From an uncultured Clostridia bacterium (GTDB lineage Bacteria; Bacillota; Clostridia; Christensenellales; Borkfalkiaceae): a stretch of DNA of 55,495 nucleotides. The translations under genes and the position numbers were made by a program. Below, in pieces: positions 43,998 to 52,775 of this stretch (position 1 is the stretch's first letter; every line of letters starts with the position of its first letter). Below the pieces are notes generated by a model. That model made no database searches. It was not told where the DNA came from and was given only the letters and a program-made list of their open reading frames with translations. The stretch lies in contig CANQKF010000010.1 in the NCBI GenBank assembly GCA_947624445.1, positions 1 to 55,495 of the forward strand. Reading direction: 5' to 3'.

Positions 43998-45035
43998 CTA
44001 AACGAGGGTCACGCCCTCGCCCTCTGCGATCTCGCCGAGGACGTAGGCCTCCACGCCCTCCGCTTTGAGGAGCGCGAGCGAGGGGGCGACATCCTCCGCG
44101 CGGACGACAGCCGTCATGCCGACGCCCATATTGAAGGTGTTATACATATCGTGCTCGGAGATGTTTCCCCGCGCTTGCAGGAGCGAAAAGATCGGAAGAA
44201 CGCGCACGTCCCCCCGCTTTATGACAACGCCGAGCCCCTTTTTGAGGGACCGCGGGATGTTTTCGTAGAAGCCGCCGCCCGTGATGTGCGCGACGCCCAA
44301 AACTTCGATTTTTTCGAAGAGGGCGCGCATGGGCCTTACGTAGATCGCCGTCGGCGTGAGCAGGACGTCGCCCAGCCGCGCGCCGCCGAGTTCGGGAACG
44401 GGCGCGAAGAGATCGGCGTGCTCGACGTCGAATACCTTCCGCACGAGCGAAAATCCGTTGGCGTGGACGCCCGTCGAGGGCAAAGCAAGCATCACGTTCC
44501 CCGGCTTCATCTTCGCGCCGTCGATGATCTTCGCGCGGTCGACGACGCCCACGGTGAAGCCCGCGATGTCGTAGTCCTCCGCGGGCATCGTCCCGGGATG
44601 TTCGGCCGTTTCCCCGCCGATGAGGCGGCAGCCCGCCCGCACGCACCCCTCCGCGACGCCGCCCACGATCTCGGCGACGCGCTCGGGCACATTCTTCCCG
44701 CAGGCGATGTAGTCGAGGAAAAAGAGGGGCGTGGCGCCGCAGCACAAGACGTCGTTGACGCACATCGCAACGCAGTCGATGCCGATCGTATCGTGTTTGC
44801 CCATGATCTGGGCGACGCGCAGCTTGGTGCCCACGCCGTCCGTCCCCGCGACGAGCACGGGCTCCGTCATGCCCGCGGTCTCGAGCGGAAACAGTCCTCC
44901 GAAGCCGCCGATGACGTCGGGCGAGCCCTCGGGCATCGTGCGGGCGACGTGCTTTTTCATGAGCTCGACGGCGCGGTATCCCGCGGTGATATCCACCCCC
45001 GCCGCTTTGTAGCTCTCCGAATAACTTTTTTGCAT
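43998..45035 (-). CDS. purM: phosphoribosylformylglycinamidine cyclo-ligase (AIR synthetase)
   Basis: A 345-aa enzyme for step 5, closing the imidazole ring with ATP. Conserved parts are YKAAGVDITAGYRAVELMKK (residues 10-29), GGFGGLFPL, VAGTDGVGTKLRVA, DCVAMCVNDVLCCGA, GGETAEHPG and HITGGGFYENIPR. Length is usual. The ATG follows AAAGGAGGAAAC. About 106 bp without a recognised feature separates it from purF. Confidence 0.97.
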   Translation of the reverse strand: MQKSYSESYKAAGVDITAGYRAVELMKKHVARTMPEGSPDVIGGFGGLFPLETAGMTEPVLVAGTDGVGTKLRVAQIMGKHDTIGIDCVAMCVNDVLCCGATPLFFLDYIACGKNVPERVAEIVGGVAEGCVRAGCRLIGGETAEHPGTMPAEDYDIAGFTVGVVDRAKIIDGAKMKPGNVMLALPSTGVHANGFSLVRKVFDVEHADLFAPVPELGGARLGDVLLTPTAIYVRPMRALFEKIEVLGVAHITGGGFYENIPRSLKKGLGVVIKRGDVRVLPIFSLLQARGNISEHDMYNTFNMGVGMTAVVRAEDVAPSLALLKAEGVEAYVLGEIAEGEGVTLV

Positions 45036-45141
45036 GTTTCCTCCTTTTCGTGGGGGGACGTAGGTGTTTTTTTCTGCCGCGGGGAGTTCTCCGTTTCCCT
45101 CTGACGCCGCTTTCCTCGTCGCGTTCGTTCCCCGTACAAAA

Positions 45142-46584
45142 TCAGGGAGTCTTATATTTCGGGTTCTCCGAAATGGGCCGTTCGAAGCGGTCCTTCTCGC
45201 TCTTTTCGGGGACTTCGGTGGGATAGTCTCCGTCGAAACACGCGGTGCAGAAGCCTGTCCCGTCGCCGCAGGTGAGATACTTCACCTTCTCGAGGGGCAG
45301 ATAGCCGAGCGAATCGGCGCCGATGATCTTTGCGATCTCCTCCACGCTGTGGTGGCAGGCGATGAGGTGGTCCCGCGAGTCGATGTCCGTGCCGTAGTAG
45401 CAGGGATTGAGGAAGGGCGGCGCGGAGGAGAGCATGTGGACCTCCTTCGCCCCCGCCTCGCGCAACAGCCGCACGATGCGCGCGCAGGTGGTGCCGCGGA
45501 CGATGGAGTCGTCGACGAGGACGACCCGCTTTCCCGCGATCGCCGATTTCAGCACGTTGAGCTTGATGCGCACGCGGTCCTCCCGCGCCGCCTGCCCGGG
45601 CGCGATGAACGTGCGGCCGATGTATTTGTTCTTGATGAAGCCGATGCCGTAGGGAATGCCCGAGGCCTCGGCATAGCCGTAGGCGGCGTCGAGCCCCGAA
45701 TCGGGCACGCCGACGACGATATCCGCTTCGATGCGGTAGGTCTCGGCGAGGTATCTGCCCGCCTGTTTTCTCGCCTCGTGCACCGAGTGCCCCTCGATCA
45801 CCGAGTCGGGACGGGCGAGGTAGAGATATTCGAACACGCAAAGGCTCTTCCGCCTTTGGTTGCAGTGGTCGGTGTAGGAGACGACGCCGTGCTTCGTAAA
45901 GACGAGCATCTCCCCCGGGAGGAGTTCGCGGACGAGCGTCGCGCCCACCGCGTCGAGCGCACAGCTCTCGGAGGCGACGATATAGGCGCCGTCCTCCCGC
46001 ACGCCGTAGCACAGCGGGTGAAAGCCCTGCGGGTCGCGCACGGCGATGAGTTTGGAGGGCGACATCACGACGAGCGAATAGGCGCCCTCGAGCCTTCCGA
46101 TGGCCGCGAGCACGGCTTCCTCGATGGAGGCGCGCTTCACGCGCTCCTTGGTGATGATGTAGGAGATGACCTCGCTGTCCGAAGTCGTATGGAAGATGCT
46201 CCCCTCGCTCTCGAGCGCGCTGCGCAGCTCATAGGCGTTGACGAGGTTGCCGTTGTGCGCGAGCGCCATGTTCCCCTTGAGGTGTTTTACGATGATGGGC
46301 TGGGCGTTTTCCCTGCCCCCGGCGCCCGTCGTCGAATAGCGGACGTGCCCGAGCGCCATGTTGCCCGCGCCGAGGCGGGAAAGCACTTCGGCGGAAAAGA
46401 CGTCGTTGACGAGCCCCGTATCCTTGTGCGCGGTGAACACGCCGTCGTCGTTGACGACGATCCCCGCCGATTCCTGCCCCCTGTGCTGGAGGGCGAAGAG
46501 GGCGTAGTATGCCGTCGACGCGACGTCCTGCCGCTGCGGGGCGAAGACGCCGAAAACGCCGCACTCCTCGTGTATCTGCGACAT
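45142..46584 (-). CDS. purF: amidophosphoribosyltransferase
   Basis: A 480-aa enzyme for the committed step, making phosphoribosylamine from PRPP and glutamine. The N-terminal Ntn glutaminase follows a 7-residue propeptide, MSQIHEE, with Cys8 as nucleophile. The PRPP loop is VVLVDDSIVRGTTCARIV (about 345-362). C-terminal cysteines (in IACHHSVEEI, YLTCGDGTGFCTACF and elsewhere) fit the B. subtilis class with a propeptide and a 4Fe-4S cluster that can make the enzyme oxygen-sensitive. Fifth-position neighbours are purC upstream and purM downstream. Confidence 0.97.
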   Translation of the reverse strand: MSQIHEECGVFGVFAPQRQDVASTAYYALFALQHRGQESAGIVVNDDGVFTAHKDTGLVNDVFSAEVLSRLGAGNMALGHVRYSTTGAGGRENAQPIIVKHLKGNMALAHNGNLVNAYELRSALESEGSIFHTTSDSEVISYIITKERVKRASIEEAVLAAIGRLEGAYSLVVMSPSKLIAVRDPQGFHPLCYGVREDGAYIVASESCALDAVGATLVRELLPGEMLVFTKHGVVSYTDHCNQRRKSLCVFEYLYLARPDSVIEGHSVHEARKQAGRYLAETYRIEADIVVGVPDSGLDAAYGYAEASGIPYGIGFIKNKYIGRTFIAPGQAAREDRVRIKLNVLKSAIAGKRVVLVDDSIVRGTTCARIVRLLREAGAKEVHMLSSAPPFLNPCYYGTDIDSRDHLIACHHSVEEIAKIIGADSLGYLPLEKVKYLTCGDGTGFCTACFDGDYPTEVPEKSEKDRFERPISENPKYKTP

Positions 46585-46602
46585 AGCTCTCTCCCGTTCG
46601 AA

Positions 46603-47316
46603 TTATTTTTTCGCCGTGACCCGCGCAAAGATCTCGCGGTAGGCTTCCTCCACCCCGCCGAGGTCGCGGCGGAAGCGGTCCTTATCGAGCTTTTCGCCCG
46701 TCGCCGCGTCCCAGAACCTGCACGTATCGGGGCTGATCTCGTCGGCGAGGACGATCTTGCCGTCCTTCGTCCTGCCGAATTCCAGCTTGAAGTCGATGAG
46801 CCGCACCCCGAGCGTGAGAAAATACGCTTTGAGGACCTCGTTGACCTTGAAGGCGTACCGCTCGATCTGCGCGATCTCCTCCTTCGTCGCGAGGTTGAGC
46901 GCGCGGGCGTGGTAGGCGTTGATGAGCGGATCGTGCAGCTCGTCGTTCTTGTAGGAGAACTCGAGGGTGGGCTCCGCAAAGGGAATGCCCTCCTCGACGC
47001 CGTAGCGCTTTGCAAAACTTCCCGCAGAGACGTTGCGCACGATGACTTCGAGGGGCACGATCTCGACCTTCTTCACGAGGGTCTCGCGGTCGGAGAGTTC
47101 TCGAATAAAATGCGTAGGTACCCCCTCTTTTTCGAGCAGCTGCATCATCATGTTGGACATGCGGTTGTTGACGACGCCCTTGCCCGCGATGGTGCCCTTC
47201 TTGCGCCCGTCGAACGCCGTCGCGTCGTCCTTGTAGGAGACGATGACGAGCGCGGGATCGTCCGTCGCGAATACCTTCTTTGCCTTGCCCTCATAGAGCT
47301 GTTCCAGTTTTTGCAT
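46603..47316 (-). CDS. purC: SAICAR synthetase
   Basis: A 237-aa enzyme for step 8, adding aspartate to CAIR with ATP. It opens [20 protein letters not shown], has the catalytic region [17 protein letters not shown] (about 94-110), and ends with [20 protein letters not shown] followed by [11 protein letters not shown]. Length is typical of bacterial PurC. The ATG follows AGAGGAGATAGAGGCC. It lies 21 bp after purE and 18 bp before purF. PurB, needed for the next step, is not in the window. Confidence 0.97.
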   Translation of the reverse strand: MQKLEQLYEGKAKKVFATDDPALVIVSYKDDATAFDGRKKGTIAGKGVVNNRMSNMMMQLLEKEGVPTHFIRELSDRETLVKKVEIVPLEVIVRNVSAGSFAKRYGVEEGIPFAEPTLEFSYKNDELHDPLINAYHARALNLATKEEIAQIERYAFKVNEVLKAYFLTLGVRLIDFKLEFGRTKDGKIVLADEISPDTCRFWDAATGEKLDKDRFRRDLGGVEEAYREIFARVTAKK

Positions 47317-47337
47317 GGCCTCTATCTCCTCTCGATT

Positions 47338-47820
47338 TTATCGTTTGCCGATGGCTTCGTCCTTTTCGAGGACCTGCGCCGCCGCCGCGCGGCGGGCGCA
47401 AAGCAGTTTCGCCCGCAGGGCCTCATCGGAGACGGCGAGGATCTCCGCGGCGAGATACGCCGCATTCTTGGCGCCGTCGATCGCGACCGTCGCAACGGGA
47501 ACGCCCGAGGGCATCATCACGGTGGAGAGCAGCGCGTCCATCCCCCCGAGCGCGCCCGATTTTACGGGGATTCCGATGACGGGCAGCACGGTGTGCGCGG
47601 CGATCGCGCCCGCAAGGTGCGCCGCCATGCCCGCGGCACAGATGATCGCGCCGAATTCCTCCGCTGCGCCGCGCGCGAACGCCCGCGCTTCGTCGGGCGT
47701 GCGGTGCGCCGAATAGACGTGCACCGCGTAGGGGACGCCCAATTCTTCGAGCACGCCGAATGCCTTCTCTACGACGGGCAGATCGGAATCGCTGCCCATG
47801 ACGACGGCAACTTTCTTCAT
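47338..47820 (-). CDS. purE: N5-carboxyaminoimidazole ribonucleotide mutase / AIR carboxylase
   Basis: A 160-aa PurE-family protein for the carboxylation step to CAIR. It shows [17 protein letters not shown] (residues 4-20), the catalytic SAHRTPDEA (about 42-50), and the glycine/alanine-rich [16 protein letters not shown]. PurK, which bacterial class I PurE normally needs, is not adjacent. Either purK lies elsewhere or this PurE uses CO2 directly (class II); I cannot settle this by eye. It is the first gene of the purine operon, about 117 nt downstream of the predicted transcription start and directly behind a structured leader. Confidence 0.95.
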   Translation of the reverse strand: MKKVAVVMGSDSDLPVVEKAFGVLEELGVPYAVHVYSAHRTPDEARAFARGAAEEFGAIICAAGMAAHLAGAIAAHTVLPVIGIPVKSGALGGMDALLSTVMMPSGVPVATVAIDGAKNAAYLAAEILAVSDEALRAKLLCARRAAAAQVLEKDEAIGKR

Positions 47821-47833
47821 GTTTTCCCTCCAA

Positions 47834-47937
47834 ATGAAAGGGGCAGGATTTTTCTACGCGAAAAAACCTGCCCGTTTTGCAAACGCCGCAATCAAATTTC
47901 CGTTCCGCACCCAGCGGAGATGCGCCGTATCTTTCAT
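47834..47937 (-). ncRNA. structured leader RNA of the purine operon, class unknown
   Basis: From the predicted start (about 47937), AUGAAAG (47937-47931) is complementary to CUUUCAU (47840-47834), closing about 104 nt in a P1-like stem just 5' of the purE ribosome site. Inside are a 6-bp CGCAUC/GGUGCG stem and a long hairpin GGGCAGG...CCUGCCC (47841-47873) that abuts P1. CCGC in the first loop could pair with a downstream GCGG as a pseudoknot. It does not match purine, ZTP or PRPP aptamer consensus sequences that I know. A purine-related regulatory RNA is the natural guess. Confidence 0.5.
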
Positions 47938-47943
47938 GACATT

Positions 47944-47972
47944 ATTATAGCAAACGCCCCTGCTTCCGTCAA
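47944..47972 (-). promoter_or_regulatory. consensus promoter of the purine operon
   Basis: TTGACG (47967-47972), a 17-bp spacer and TATAAT (47944-47949) on the minus strand. No PurBox pair was recognised beside it. Confidence 0.92.
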
Positions 47973-47978
47973 GCGGAT

Positions 47979-48014
47979 AAAAAAGAAATGCGGGTTGTAA
48001 TTTCTTACAACCCG
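47979..48014 (-). terminator. terminator of the SDR gene
   Basis: A perfect 10-bp stem CGGGTTGTAA/TTACAACCCG (47991-48000 with 48005-48014, loop of 4) is followed on the minus strand by CATTTCTTTTTT. It ends the SDR transcript just before the purine promoter. Confidence 0.88.
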
Positions 48015-48085
48015 AACTGTCACATTTTTTCAAATTCTTCGCGGTCTGCGGGCGGTTGCGGCGCGCCCGCGCGAGGGGGGACGGG

Positions 48086-48961
48086 TCATTTCTGGTTGAA
48101 TTTCTTCCGCACGAACCAATCCGTCACGCGCTCGGGGAACATCCGCGAACAGTAGCGCAGAAAGTTGTTCTTCCCGCCGACGGAGGAGACCTGCGGCGGA
48201 TGCTTCTTCTCGGCGAGCCGCAGGATCGCGTCGGCGACGAGTGAGGGGTTCATGCCGCCCTGCTCCATGTTGGCGAGCGCCGCCGAGGCGCGCTTGACCG
48301 AGGGCGTATACGACTTGCTCTCCTCCTCCCCGTAGACCCGCCGCGCGAAGGTGAAATCCGTCGCTGTTCCCCCGGGGAGCACCGCCGAGACGCGCACGCC
48401 GTGCGGGCGGAGCTCGAGATCGGCTTCCCGCGCGAGCATGGAGATCGCCGCTTTCGAGGAGGAATAGAAGCTATCGTAGGGAATAGGGACTTCGCCCCCG
48501 AGCGAACCGACGAGAATGGCCCTGCCGCCCCGCCGTTTCAAAAAGGGCGCCGCCGCACGGAGCGCCTCCACTGCGCCGAAATAGTTAACCTCGAAGAGAT
48601 ACCTGTAATCGGCGCTCTTCGCGTATTCGAGGGGGGCTGCCATCGAAAAACCCGCCGAATAGACGAGCAGATCGATCGCCGTCGCCTCCTCCCCCGCCGC
48701 GCGGATCGCGCGCTCGAGCTCGCCCTCGCGGGCGGCGTCCGCCTTGATCGTCTGCACACGCTCCCCCTTGAACGGGGTGCGGGAGACGTTGTAGACGCGG
48801 TACCCGCGGGAGAGCAGCCGCAGCGCCGTCTCCCTTCCGATGCCCGACGACCCGCCGACCACGATCGCCGCGCGCCGCGAACTTGCGAGGTGTTCCCTCG
48901 CCTCCGCCGCGGGCTTCTGCGTTTCGCGCTTTGCCGTCTTTGTTTTCTTTTCCGAATCCAT
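48086..48961 (-). CDS. short-chain dehydrogenase/reductase
   Basis: A 291-aa NAD(P)-dependent oxidoreductase of the classical SDR type. A polar 25-residue head precedes the Rossmann motif VGGSSGIGRETALRLL (GxxxGxG, about residues 36-51). Further motifs are LVYSAGFS (NNAG-like), the catalytic Ser in VGSLGG, and FYSSSKAA with Tyr and Lys. The C-terminal tail (PERVTDWFVRKKFNQK) resembles that of lipid- or steroid-type SDRs, but the substrate is unknown. ATG 48961 is preferred because the promoter at 48989-49017 starts transcription near 48982, downstream of the two earlier in-frame ATGs or right at them; its ribosome site is weak. Confidence 0.88.
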   Translation of the reverse strand: MDSEKKTKTAKRETQKPAAEAREHLASSRRAAIVVGGSSGIGRETALRLLSRGYRVYNVSRTPFKGERVQTIKADAAREGELERAIRAAGEEATAIDLLVYSAGFSMAAPLEYAKSADYRYLFEVNYFGAVEALRAAAPFLKRRGGRAILVGSLGGEVPIPYDSFYSSSKAAISMLAREADLELRPHGVRVSAVLPGGTATDFTFARRVYGEEESKSYTPSVKRASAALANMEQGGMNPSLVADAILRLAEKKHPPQVSSVGGKNNFLRYCSRMFPERVTDWFVRKKFNQK

Positions 48962-48988
48962 ATCCCAAGTATGCCCCGGCATGGAAAA

Positions 48989-49017
48989 ATTATACATGCC
49001 GTGCGGGCGCGCGTCAG
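48989..49017 (-). promoter_or_regulatory. promoter of the SDR gene
   Basis: CTGACG (49012-49017), a 17-bp spacer and TATAAT (48989-48994). It overlaps the stop codon of the upstream ZIP gene. Confidence 0.7.
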
Positions 49018-49778
49018 GAGAGGGCGACGTCGAGCAGCATCATGATGCAGAACCCGAAGATCACGCCGAGCAGCGCGGCGCCCCGCTTCTTCTGGAAACA
49101 CTCGGGGAGAAGTTCTGCGCAGACGACGGCGACCATCGCGCCCGCGCAGAAGGAGAGCGCCCACGGCAGGAGCCCGCCGATGAACGTCGCCGCGAGCGCG
49201 CCGAGCACGCAGGCGGGGACCTCCACCGCGCCCGAGCTCTGGGAGAGGAAAAAACTCCGCCCGCGCGACATCCCCTGCGCCCGCAGCGGAAAGGCGACGC
49301 ACGAGCCCTCGGGGAAGTTCTGCACGGCGATGCCCACCGCAAAGAGGAGCGCCGCAGGCACGGTCTCGGGCGCCCCCGCCGCCGCGGCAAAGGCAACGCC
49401 CACCGCCATCCCCTCGGGGATGTTGTGCATCGTCACCGCGAGGAACAAAAGGCGGTTGCGCCTGCGCCGCGTATCTGCGGTACGGCGTGAAAAAACGACA
49501 TCAGTCCCCCACATAAATGCGCCGCCGAGCAAAAATCCGAGCGTCACCGTGACCGCCGAAGGCAGCGCGGAGGGATACCCGAGCGCGGGCTGGATCAGCG
49601 AAAAGAAGCTCGCGGCGAGCATGATCCCCGCCGCCCCGCCCGTGAGCGCGGTGAGTGCGCCGTCGCGGAATTTTTCCGAAAAGAACACGAGCGAAGCGCC
49701 GAGCGCCGTCGCGAGATACATCATGAGCGAGCAGAGGAGCGCCTGAAGCCAGGGCGCGAGCGAAAGAAACCATTGCAT
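49014..49778 (-). CDS. ZIP-family divalent metal transporter
   Basis: A 254-aa inner-membrane protein with about eight hydrophobic segments. The two metal-site helices are clear: AVTMHNIPEGMAVGVAFA (about 142-159) with His-Asn-x-x-Glu, and AVGIAVQNFPEGSCVAFP (about 174-191), where the usual second-site His is Gln-Asn. It probably imports zinc, possibly iron or manganese. ATG 49778 follows GGGGG at a suitable distance; the frame upstream crosses the intergenic hairpin and is not protein-like. It is divergent from the small polytopic protein. Confidence 0.9.
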   Translation of the reverse strand: MQWFLSLAPWLQALLCSLMMYLATALGASLVFFSEKFRDGALTALTGGAAGIMLAASFFSLIQPALGYPSALPSAVTVTLGFLLGGAFMWGTDVVFSRRTADTRRRRNRLLFLAVTMHNIPEGMAVGVAFAAAAGAPETVPAALLFAVGIAVQNFPEGSCVAFPLRAQGMSRGRSFFLSQSSGAVEVPACVLGALAATFIGGLLPWALSFCAGAMVAVVCAELLPECFQKKRGAALLGVIFGFCIMMLLDVALS

Positions 49779-49829
49779 TTGTAAGACCCCCGTGCGGACC
49801 GCGGGCGCGGTCACTTCATCGTATGCGGA

Positions 49830-49860
49830 ATGCGCCGCGGCGCGTCCCGCCGCGGCGCAT
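49830..49860. promoter_or_regulatory. 13-bp hairpin in the ZIP leader region
   Basis: ATGCGCCGCGGCG (49830-49842) pairs with CGCCGCGGCGCAT (49848-49860) around a 5-base loop, about 50 bp before the ZIP ATG. There is no T run. Its function is unknown. Confidence 0.6.
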
Positions 49861-49902
49861 GAAAATTCCGTACATTTTTCGGGGAAAATTTTTCCTTGCT
49901 CC

Positions 49903-49931
49903 TTGACAATTCTCAATTTGCGTATTATAAT
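49903..49931 (+). promoter_or_regulatory. perfect sigma-A promoter of the small polytopic protein gene
   Basis: TTGACA (49903-49908), a 17-bp spacer and TATAAT (49926-49931), all consensus. Confidence 0.95.
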
Positions 49932-49962
49932 ATAAGAAACTTTGTAATCGGGGGGATTTGGT

Positions 49963-50439
49963 ATGAACACACTCAACATGGTGATCGGCGTCGTTACGCT
50001 CATTCTAACGCCTTTCATGATGGCGATCTACTGCTACATTCAGAACCATTCCGATGAGCACGACGTTTCCTTCTTCTTGAGCGTCGGCCTCATTTCCATG
50101 GTCATGAATCTCTGCACGCAGGCAGGCGGCGTTTTCGCGCTCTCCTGGCTCTATTTCGCGATCGATATTCTCTTTATCGCGCTGAGCTTCGCGGTCAGTG
50201 TTCAGGGCAGCATCGGCTTCTATAAGTCCATCGGCCCCTGGTTCAAGAACGTATTTTCCAACTTCGGGATGATCGGCTGGCAGCTCCTCTCCTTCATCCT
50301 GTTCCCCGCGGGCGTTGTGCTCTACTTCGCGCTCTTCCGCAGCAAGTCCGAAGTCGCGTTGGCGTGCGGCAAGATGGCGCTTTGGGGGATGCTGTTCTGG
50401 CTGCTCGCCGTTTGGGCAGTCCTCGGCCTCGTGCTTTGA
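49963..50439 (+). CDS. small polytopic membrane protein of unknown function
   Basis: A 158-aa very hydrophobic protein with about four to five membrane helices and short polar links (YIQNHSDEHD near residues 25-34 and FRSKSEVALACGK near 124-136). I do not recognise the family. A perfect consensus promoter, a GGGGGGA ribosome site before ATG 49963, and a strong terminator right after the stop show that it is a single, probably well-expressed gene. Its codon use is normal for the window. Confidence 0.88.
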   Translation: MNTLNMVIGVVTLILTPFMMAIYCYIQNHSDEHDVSFFLSVGLISMVMNLCTQAGGVFALSWLYFAIDILFIALSFAVSVQGSIGFYKSIGPWFKNVFSNFGMIGWQLLSFILFPAGVVLYFALFRSKSEVALACGKMALWGMLFWLLAVWAVLGLVL

Positions 50440-50453
50440 CCTTAATAAACACA

Positions 50454-50481
50454 ACGGCTCCGCGCTTGCGGGGCCGTTTTT
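50454..50481 (+). terminator. terminator of the small polytopic protein gene
   Basis: Arms ACGGCTCCGC and GCGGGGCCGT (50454-50463 with 50468-50477, loop GCTT, one mismatch) are followed by TTTTTG. Confidence 0.9.
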
Positions 50482-50530
50482 GTTCCCGCGATACTTTTCT
50501 GCGCGCTCCTTTCGGCGGCGCGGGAACATG

Positions 50531-50560
50531 AAAAAACGGCACACGGGGTGCCGTTTTTTT
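50531..50560. terminator. bidirectional terminator after tsf
   Basis: Stem ACGGCAC/GTGCCGT (50536-50542 with 50548-50554) is flanked by A6 on the left and T7 on the right. It ends rpsB-tsf and backs up the plus-strand terminator. Confidence 0.9.
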
Positions 50561-50584
50561 GATTTTTTACGGTTCCGAAGCCTG

Positions 50585-51496
50585 TTACTTCTTCATCGCC
50601 TCGACCTGCTTTGCGACCTCTTCGGAGAGGTCCTCGGCCTTCTTCTCGATGCCCTCGCCCATGACGTAGAACATGAACGCTTTGAGGGTGACGGGCACGC
50701 CCGCCTCCTTGGCGCCCTGCGCGATGAGCTGCTTGATCGTGACGCTGTCGTCCTTGACGAACTTCTGCTCGAGCAGGCAGTTATCTTCGTAGAACTTCTT
50801 GAGCTTGCCCTCGACGATGCGCGCGGCGATGGCTTCGGGCTTGCCCTCGTTCATGACTTCCTGCAAGAGGATGGATCTCTCCTTTGCGAGCGTCTCCGCG
50901 GAGACGTCTCCCGCTTCCTTATAGGCAGGCTTGGAGAACGCGGTGTGGAGCGCGACGTTGTGCGCGAGCTCCTTGGTCGCGGGGGTCTCGGGGCAATCGA
51001 AGTCGAGCATGACGCCCATCGTGCCGCCCATGTGGATGTAGGTCTCGATGAACCCGTTCGTGACGTACCGCTCGAAGCGGCGGACGGAGATCTTCTCGCC
51101 GATGACGCCCGTCTGCTCGGAGATGAACGTCTCCACCGTCTTGCCGCCCATATCCGAAGCGAGGAGCGCCGCAACGTCCGCGGGCGCAGCTTTTGCGATT
51201 TGCTTGGCGATCGCGCCCACGACTTCGTGGAACTTCTCGCCCTTGGCGACGAAATCGCTCTCGCAGTTGACTTCGACGAGCACGCCGACGTTCCCCTCGA
51301 CATAGGCATGCACGATGCCCTCCGCCGCGATCTTGGAAGCGCGCTTTGCGGCCTTTGCGATGCCGCGCTCGCGCAGGAGTTCGCCCGCCTTCTCGAAGTC
51401 GCCGTCTGCGTCGACGAGCGCCTTCTTGCAATCCAGCATGCCCGCGCCCGTCTGTTCGCGGAGCCGCATGACGTCCTTTGCCGTAAACTCAGCCAT
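50585..51496 (-). CDS. tsf: translation elongation factor Ts
   Basis: A 303-aa guanine-nucleotide exchange factor for EF-Tu. It begins FTAKDVMRLREQTGAGMLDC followed by KKALVDADGDFEKA, the conserved N-terminal UBA-like module. The coiled core contains VEVNCESDFVAKGEKF (about 72-87), and a C-terminal module is present. Length is usual. The ATG overlaps the rpsB stop by one base (TAATG) with GGAGG upstream, so the pair is translated together. It ends at a bidirectional terminator. Confidence 0.98.
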   Translation of the reverse strand: MAEFTAKDVMRLREQTGAGMLDCKKALVDADGDFEKAGELLRERGIAKAAKRASKIAAEGIVHAYVEGNVGVLVEVNCESDFVAKGEKFHEVVGAIAKQIAKAAPADVAALLASDMGGKTVETFISEQTGVIGEKISVRRFERYVTNGFIETYIHMGGTMGVMLDFDCPETPATKELAHNVALHTAFSKPAYKEAGDVSAETLAKERSILLQEVMNEGKPEAIAARIVEGKLKKFYEDNCLLEQKFVKDDSVTIKQLIAQGAKEAGVPVTLKAFMFYVMGEGIEKKAEDLSEEVAKQVEAMKK

Positions 51497-52257
51497 TATT
51501 CTACCTCCTTGCTTTCGCCCTCTGCGGCGATCTCTTCTTCGGCGGGCGCCGCTTCCTGTTCGGGAACGGGCGTCACGCCCTCCGTCGCCTCGATGACGGC
51601 GTTCGCGATGACCGACGAAATGAGCTTGATGGCGCGGATCGCGTCGTCGTTGCCGGGGATCACGTAGTCAATGAGATCGGGATCGCAGTTGGTATCGGTG
51701 ATGGCGACGATCGGCACGTGCATCTTGCGCGCTTCGGCGACGGCGATATCCTCGTTGTGAGGATCGACGACGAACATCACGCCCGGCATGCCGCGCATCT
51801 GCTTGATGCCGCCGAGGTTCTCGCGGAGCTTCGCCATCTCCTTTTTGAGCCCCAGAACTTCCTTCTTGGGCAGAAGATCGAATTCGCCGCTCTGCTCCAT
51901 GCGCTCGAGCTTTTCGAGATAGTCGATGCGGGAGCGGATGGTCTTGAAGTTGGTGAGCGTGCCGCCCAGCCAACGGGAATTGACATAGAATTGCCCGCAG
52001 CGCTCCGCCTCTTCCCTGATGGCGTCCTGCGCCTGCTTCTTCGTCCCGACGAAGAGCACGCTCTTGCCCTGCTTCACCGATTCGACGACGAACGTATACG
52101 CGTCCTCGATGAGCTTTGCCGTCTGTTCGAGGTCGATGATGTGGATATCATGACGGGCGGCGAAGATGTACTTCTTCATCTTGGGGTTCCACTTTCTCGT
52201 CTGGTGCCCGAAATGGACGCCCGCTTCGAGAAGCTGTTTCATGGTGATAACTGCCAT
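51496..52257 (-). CDS. rpsB: 30S ribosomal protein S2
   Basis: A 253-aa small-subunit protein. It reads [20 protein letters not shown] (residues 4-23), then [49 protein letters not shown] and [14 protein letters not shown], all standard S2 signatures, and ends in an acidic Glu/Ala-rich tail. ATG 52257 follows ACGGAGGACTT. The leader from the promoter at 52410-52438 is about 145 nt and could hold an autoregulatory site. Confidence 0.98.
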   Translation of the reverse strand: MAVITMKQLLEAGVHFGHQTRKWNPKMKKYIFAARHDIHIIDLEQTAKLIEDAYTFVVESVKQGKSVLFVGTKKQAQDAIREEAERCGQFYVNSRWLGGTLTNFKTIRSRIDYLEKLERMEQSGEFDLLPKKEVLGLKKEMAKLRENLGGIKQMRGMPGVMFVVDPHNEDIAVAEARKMHVPIVAITDTNCDPDLIDYVIPGNDDAIRAIKLISSVIANAVIEATEGVTPVPEQEAAPAEEEIAAEGESKEVE

Positions 52258-52409
52258 AAGTCCTCCGTTTCTCCTCCCCTCTTCGCGACAGTTCCGCTCC
52301 TTCTCCGCAGGAAAAAGATTTACGGAGCACGGCGAGCGGCGCAAACCGAGGGTGTGGATTTGCCCGCGGCGGCCCGCCCGAAACAACGCACGGCGCCGCA
52401 GACTGTACA

Positions 52410-52438
52410 AGTATATCACGCCCGCGCGAAAAATGCAA
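52410..52438 (-). promoter_or_regulatory. promoter of rpsB-tsf
   Basis: TTGCAT (52433-52438), a 17-bp spacer and TATACT (52410-52415) on the minus strand. Confidence 0.85.
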
Positions 52439-52542
52439 CTTGTTTTGGCGCGCTTTCCGCGATTTTTTCGGCGGCAGGGAAATTTTTCCTCCGCGCCCGA
52501 AACGGTCGTATCATGTGAAAAAGTCTCCGGATTTGCGGCACG

Positions 52543-52575
52543 AAAAAGGCACCGCGCGGGAAAAAGCGGGGTGCC
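52543..52575 (-). terminator. terminator of the fprA-rubredoxin operon
   Basis: Arms GGCACC (52548-52553) and GGTGCC (52570-52575) close a hairpin with a partly paired 16-base interior. On the minus strand it is followed by TTTTTCG (52547-52541). Confidence 0.8.
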
Positions 52576-52601
52576 TGTGTCGTTTTTTCGGGGCTATGGA
52601 C

Positions 52602-52760
52602 TCATGCTTCCGCGGAGAAATCTTCCTTGCCGACGCCGCAGAGCGGGCAGGTGAAGTCCTCGGGCACGTCCTCCCACTTGGTGCCGGGCGCCACGCCGTT
52701 CTCGGGATCGCCCGCCGCTTCGTCGTACTCATAGCCGCAAACATTGCACACGTACTTCAT
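52602..52760 (-). CDS. rubredoxin
   Basis: A 52-aa electron carrier starting [20 protein letters not shown]. Four iron ligands are present: Cys5 and Cys8 in CNVCGY, Cys38 and Cys41 in CPLCGV. The conserved [17 protein letters not shown] segment precedes the second pair. ATG 52760 follows GGAGGATAGAACA, and the gene starts 15 bp after the fprA stop. It most likely passes electrons to the flavodiiron protein encoded upstream. The short length hides it from simple gene calling. Confidence 0.96.
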   Translation of the reverse strand: MKYVCNVCGYEYDEAAGDPENGVAPGTKWEDVPEDFTCPLCGVGKEDFSAEA

Positions 52761-52775
52761 TGTTCTATCCTCCAT

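Larger units (their letters stand above)
52258..52601. other. 344-bp control region: rpsB leader, rpsB promoter, rubredoxin terminator
   Basis: No gene is present. The rpsB leader (about 52258-52404) includes a CTCCG/CGGAG hairpin near 52300-52325 and GC-rich segments near 52370-52400. The rpsB promoter is at 52410-52438 and the terminator of the flavodiiron/rubredoxin operon at 52543-52575. Confidence 0.7.

Noticed and set aside
47821..47943. Guanine/purine or ZTP riboswitch ahead of purE
   Set aside because: CCGCTGGG is faintly like the ZTP core, but the remaining conserved aptamer sequences are missing; kept only as an unclassified structured leader.
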